From NCBI GenBank assembly GCA_964598225.1, contig CAZRBG010000125.1, positions 1 to 6,838 of the forward strand: DNA of 6,838 bases, written 5' to 3'. Positions 4,946 to 6,838 of this stretch are shown here, piece after piece. The stretch comes from SG8-4 sp964598225. GTDB lineage: Bacteria; Planctomycetota; Phycisphaerae; Sedimentisphaerales; Anaerobacaceae. Each line of letters opens with the position of its first letter. Position 1 is the stretch's first letter. Both the position numbers and the translations under genes were made by a program. A model generated the notes under the pieces. That model was not told the origin of the DNA. It was given only the letters and a program-made list of their open reading frames with translations, and did not search any database.

Positions 4946-4962
4946 TGCTTCAATAATAGAAT
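4935..4962 (+). promoter_or_regulatory. Candidate promoter of the sulfatase gene
   Basis: TTGTAT (4935-4940) and TAGAAT (4957-4962) are 16 bases apart in an AT-rich stretch, giving a leader of about 60 bases before the sulfatase ATG at 5032. Both boxes are imperfect. The overlap with the palindrome adds some support. Confidence 0.4.
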
Positions 4963-5031
4963 ACATTTATTTCGGGGCACCGATCAAGAAATCGTTGCAG
5001 ACAGATCAATTATCCTGGAGACTGAACGAGT

Positions 5032-6582
5032 ATGAAACTGGACAGGCGACAGTTCATGGGACTATCCGTCGGTTTGGCCGCCGGCGCAACAGCGACACGG
5101 GGCGCATCGGCAAACTCAGGGAACAAAAGCCCCCGCAAACCAAACGTTCTGCTTGTCATCGCAGACCAGATGACGCCGCTGCTGACCGGTCTGTATGGAC
5201 ATTCGGTGGTCAAGACACCGCACCTCAACAAACTGGCTGAGAACGGCGTTCTGTTTGACGCCGCTTACAGTCCCTGCCCGCTTTGCGCTCCGGCGCGGGC
5301 GTGTTTGTTGACGGGAACGTACTGTTCGGAAAACGGCGTTTACGACAACGCGGCGGCTCTTTCCTGCGATCAGCCGACACTCTGTCATCCCCTGAACCTG
5401 ATGGATTACGACACGGCGCTCAGCGGCAAGATACATTTCGTCGGAGCCGATCAGCTTCACGGATTTCAGAAGCGGCTTCTGCCGAACATCTATCCGGCGG
5501 ATTTCTCATGGGTAAAGTCCCGCGATCATAAGACTCCTCGATCGCATGCCCGCAGCTATCTCGGCAGCGCAGTCCACGTCGGGCGCTCCGGCAGAAACCT
5601 TAAATATGACGAACTCGCCCACCGAGAAGCACTGAGTTACCTCAAAAAGAAAGGCGGGCAAAAAAGAAAAGGTAAATCATACCGTCCGTTCTTTCTCTGT
5701 GTCTCTTACAATTTCCCGCACGAGCCGTTCTGGCCTCCGAAAAAGTACTGGGATATGTACGAGGACGAGCCAATCGAAATCCCAAAACTGCCGTCTGACT
5801 TCGAGAAGAGGCACTCGGCAATGGATCGCTGGCTGAACCGCCATCACGGCGTTGACAAGGTGGACCTGCAAAAGCCTGCGTCGCTGAAAAAACTCTGGCG
5901 GGCGTATTATGCACTGGTGACGTATATAGACGACAAGGTCGGGGAACTGGTCGCCGGACTCAAAGCCGACGGCCTGATGGACAACACCATCATCATCTTC
6001 ACCAGCGATCACGGCGACATGCTCTGTCAGAAGAACATGGTGCAGAAAAGATCCTTCTACGAGTCTTCGGCTCGCGTGCCGCTATTAGTCGTTTCTCCCC
6101 ACGTCGGGCGAAGAGGTCACGTTTGTAAGACACCGGTCTCACTGCTCGATATTGCACCGACAATTCTGGAGTTGACAGGATATACCGATTCGGAAAGTCT
6201 TGCCGCCGACGGCACGAGTCTCGTTCCTCTTCTGCAAGGCAAAGAACAGCCGGACCGGGTGGTATTCTCTGAAATGCACTCCGAAGGCGTGTATGCGACG
6301 TGCTTCATGGTAAGGAGGGGCAAGTACAAGTACATCTACATCCACGGACACGATGAGCAACTCTTTGGTCTTGAGGCCGATGCCCATGAGTGGAACAACC
6401 TCGCAAACCGATCCGAGCATGCTTCGATCAAAGACGAACTGAAGGGGCTTATTCTCAGCCGATTCGATCCCGACAAGATCGAGAAGGAACTCCGAGACAG
6501 CCTGCAAAGGCGGCACTTGCTCAAAAAGGCGATGAAGAAAACCGGCCGGGACTGGTCTTTTAAGCCGGAGCAAAAGCAATGA
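5032..6582 (+). CDS. Tat-exported choline-sulfatase-type sulfatase
   Basis: A 516-residue type I sulfatase that hydrolyses sulfate esters using a formylglycine made from C85 in the CAPAR motif (C85-R89). Other active-site residues: D45 (VIADQ), K133/H135 (GKIHF), H230 (NFPHEP), D326/H327 (TSDHGDM) and K339. Full length for the family. The N-terminus is a twin-arginine signal (LDRRQFMG, R5/R6, hydrophobic 9-21, AxA-like site near 25-27), so the enzyme acts outside the cytoplasm. The middle is typical sulfatase (FFLCVSYNFPHEPFWPP; ARVPLLVVSP). The C-terminus carries features of choline-sulfatases (HSEGVYATCFMVRRGKYKYI, LFGLEADAHEWNNLA, then LQRRHLLKKA...WSFKP near 491-512). Homologs called choline-sulfatase (betC) may act on other esters, so no symbol is given. 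A GGAG at 5017-5020 lies 11 bases before the ATG. It needs a formylglycine-generating enzyme encoded elsewhere. A permease start follows 123 bases downstream. Confidence 0.92.
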   Translation: MKLDRRQFMGLSVGLAAGATATRGASANSGNKSPRKPNVLLVIADQMTPLLTGLYGHSVVKTPHLNKLAENGVLFDAAYSPCPLCAPARACLLTGTYCSENGVYDNAAALSCDQPTLCHPLNLMDYDTALSGKIHFVGADQLHGFQKRLLPNIYPADFSWVKSRDHKTPRSHARSYLGSAVHVGRSGRNLKYDELAHREALSYLKKKGGQKRKGKSYRPFFLCVSYNFPHEPFWPPKKYWDMYEDEPIEIPKLPSDFEKRHSAMDRWLNRHHGVDKVDLQKPASLKKLWRAYYALVTYIDDKVGELVAGLKADGLMDNTIIIFTSDHGDMLCQKNMVQKRSFYESSARVPLLVVSPHVGRRGHVCKTPVSLLDIAPTILELTGYTDSESLAADGTSLVPLLQGKEQPDRVVFSEMHSEGVYATCFMVRRGKYKYIYIHGHDEQLFGLEADAHEWNNLANRSEHASIKDELKGLILSRFDPDKIEKELRDSLQRRHLLKKAMKKTGRDWSFKPEQKQ

Positions 6583-6668
6583 CCGGAAGAAACAACGGCC
6601 GGGCAAAGCTCAGCAGCAAATGTGCAAACACCTGCAAAACCGTAAGAAAGGACTGGTCAAGATCATGA
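6579..6668 (+). CDS. Possible 29-residue ORF overlapping the sulfatase stop
   Basis: ATG at 6579 overlaps the sulfatase TGA (ATGA) and opens 29 codons (MTGRNNGRAKLSSKCANTC...), ending in a TGA at 6666-6668 that again overlaps an ATG (6665) of a 9-codon ORF ending at 6694. Two consecutive ATGA junctions suggest coupling, but both ORFs are short, low-complexity and resemble no family. They may be chance. Confidence 0.2.
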   Translation: MTGRNNGRAKLSSKCANTCKTVRKDWSRS

Positions 6669-6705
6669 AACTCGCAAACTATCCCGGCAATTGAAAGGAA
6701 CGCGA

Positions 6706-6838
6706 ATGCCTCCATTACTGATTCTTGCTATCGGGGTGGCCATCGTCATCGGAATGATCGTAATTCTGCGAATCAATGCCTTCCTAGCCCCAAAACAAGC
6801 GTACAGTGGCTTGGTGGATGAGCGTTGGCGGAAGGGTT
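6706..6838 (+). CDS. Start of a GntP-type permease, truncated or interrupted at the window edge
   Basis: AAAGGAA (6694-6700) sits 5 bases before an ATG at 6706. The first 28 residues (MPPLLILAIGVAIVIGMIVI then LRINAFLA) form a hydrophobic helix that reads like the N-terminus of GntP-family gluconate/proton symporters, where INAFLAL leads into a second helix. Here the reading instead turns polar after FLA (residues 29-44, PKQAYSGLVDERWRKG), so the match is broken from about 6790. Either the gene is interrupted, the contig is misjoined near its end, or the family guess is wrong. Its place after the sulfatase suits uptake of a released organic acid or sugar acid. Same strand, probably the same transcript. 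Confidence 0.5.
   Translation, partial: MPPLLILAIGVAIVIGMIVILRINAFLAPKQAYSGLVDERWRKG

Larger units (their letters stand above)
4575..5031. other. Intergenic region between divergent PUR and sulfatase genes
   Basis: These 457 bases hold, in order: the leader of the minus-strand PUR gene, the right copy of the 21-bp palindromic repeat, a triple ACAGGAT repeat, a frameshifted remnant of a jelly-roll protein gene on the minus strand, and the candidate operator and promoter of the sulfatase gene. No intact gene was seen on either strand. Confidence 0.65.

Noticed and set aside
4696..4956. 86-codon plus-strand ORF between the repeats and the sulfatase
   Set aside because: The minus strand in this stretch carries recognisable jelly-roll residues, so the plus ORF is most likely a shadow; it has no good ribosome binding site.
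6139..6606. 155-codon minus-strand ORF opposite the sulfatase C-terminus
   Set aside because: It is antisense to conserved sulfatase sequence and has no family likeness.

Overview
The window looks like part of a Planctomycetota genome, probably the Phycisphaerae side. This is inferred from the gene families: a rhomboid protease with an YDRDY-type N-terminus and a C-terminal tail domain, a Tat-exported choline-sulfatase-type sulfatase followed by the first codons of what reads as a GntP-type permease, a PUR-alpha-like (DUF3276-type) nucleic-acid-binding protein, and the decayed end of a secreted jelly-roll protein with a VYFDDI motif. No rRNA, tRNA, CRISPR array or transposase gene is visible.

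Layout. 1-59 may hold the last codons of a gene entering from the left. 99-1073 is a rhomboid gene with a plausible promoter. 1074-1574 has no convincing gene but is rich in REP-like repeat debris and ends in a 21-bp palindromic repeat (1351-1371). 1575-4264 is a compact, AT-rich, same-strand cluster: a two-helix membrane protein, a small basic protein, a single-pass anchored protein, possibly a 44-residue ORF, a zinc-ribbon/SHOCT membrane protein and a PD-(D/E)XK nuclease-like protein. A PUR-type gene converges on it from the minus strand (4299-4574), followed by an exact inverted copy of the 21-bp repeat (4601-4621). 4622-5031 holds an ACAGGAT triplet repeat, the frameshifted jelly-roll remnant and an operator-like palindrome over a candidate promoter. 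5032-6582 is the sulfatase. 6706-6838 is a truncated permease start whose reading changes character near the window edge.

The block between the two inverted repeat copies looks like an inserted or laterally acquired segment. Sampled 60-base lines inside it are about 32-35 % GC, against 57-60 % in sampled lines of the rhomboid and sulfatase genes. Its gene order (small membrane proteins, zinc-ribbon/SHOCT membrane protein, nuclease-fold protein, with overlaps or short gaps) fits an uncharacterised system, perhaps for defence or stress; that role is inference from layout only. Within the nuclease gene lies a perfect 28-bp palindrome (3532-3559), the most striking unexplained sequence feature in the window.

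The right-hand part reads as a substrate-utilisation unit: an exported sulfatase and a permease on the same strand, preceded by a 12-bp palindrome (ATTGTATACAAT) of the kind bound by FadR-type GntR regulators.
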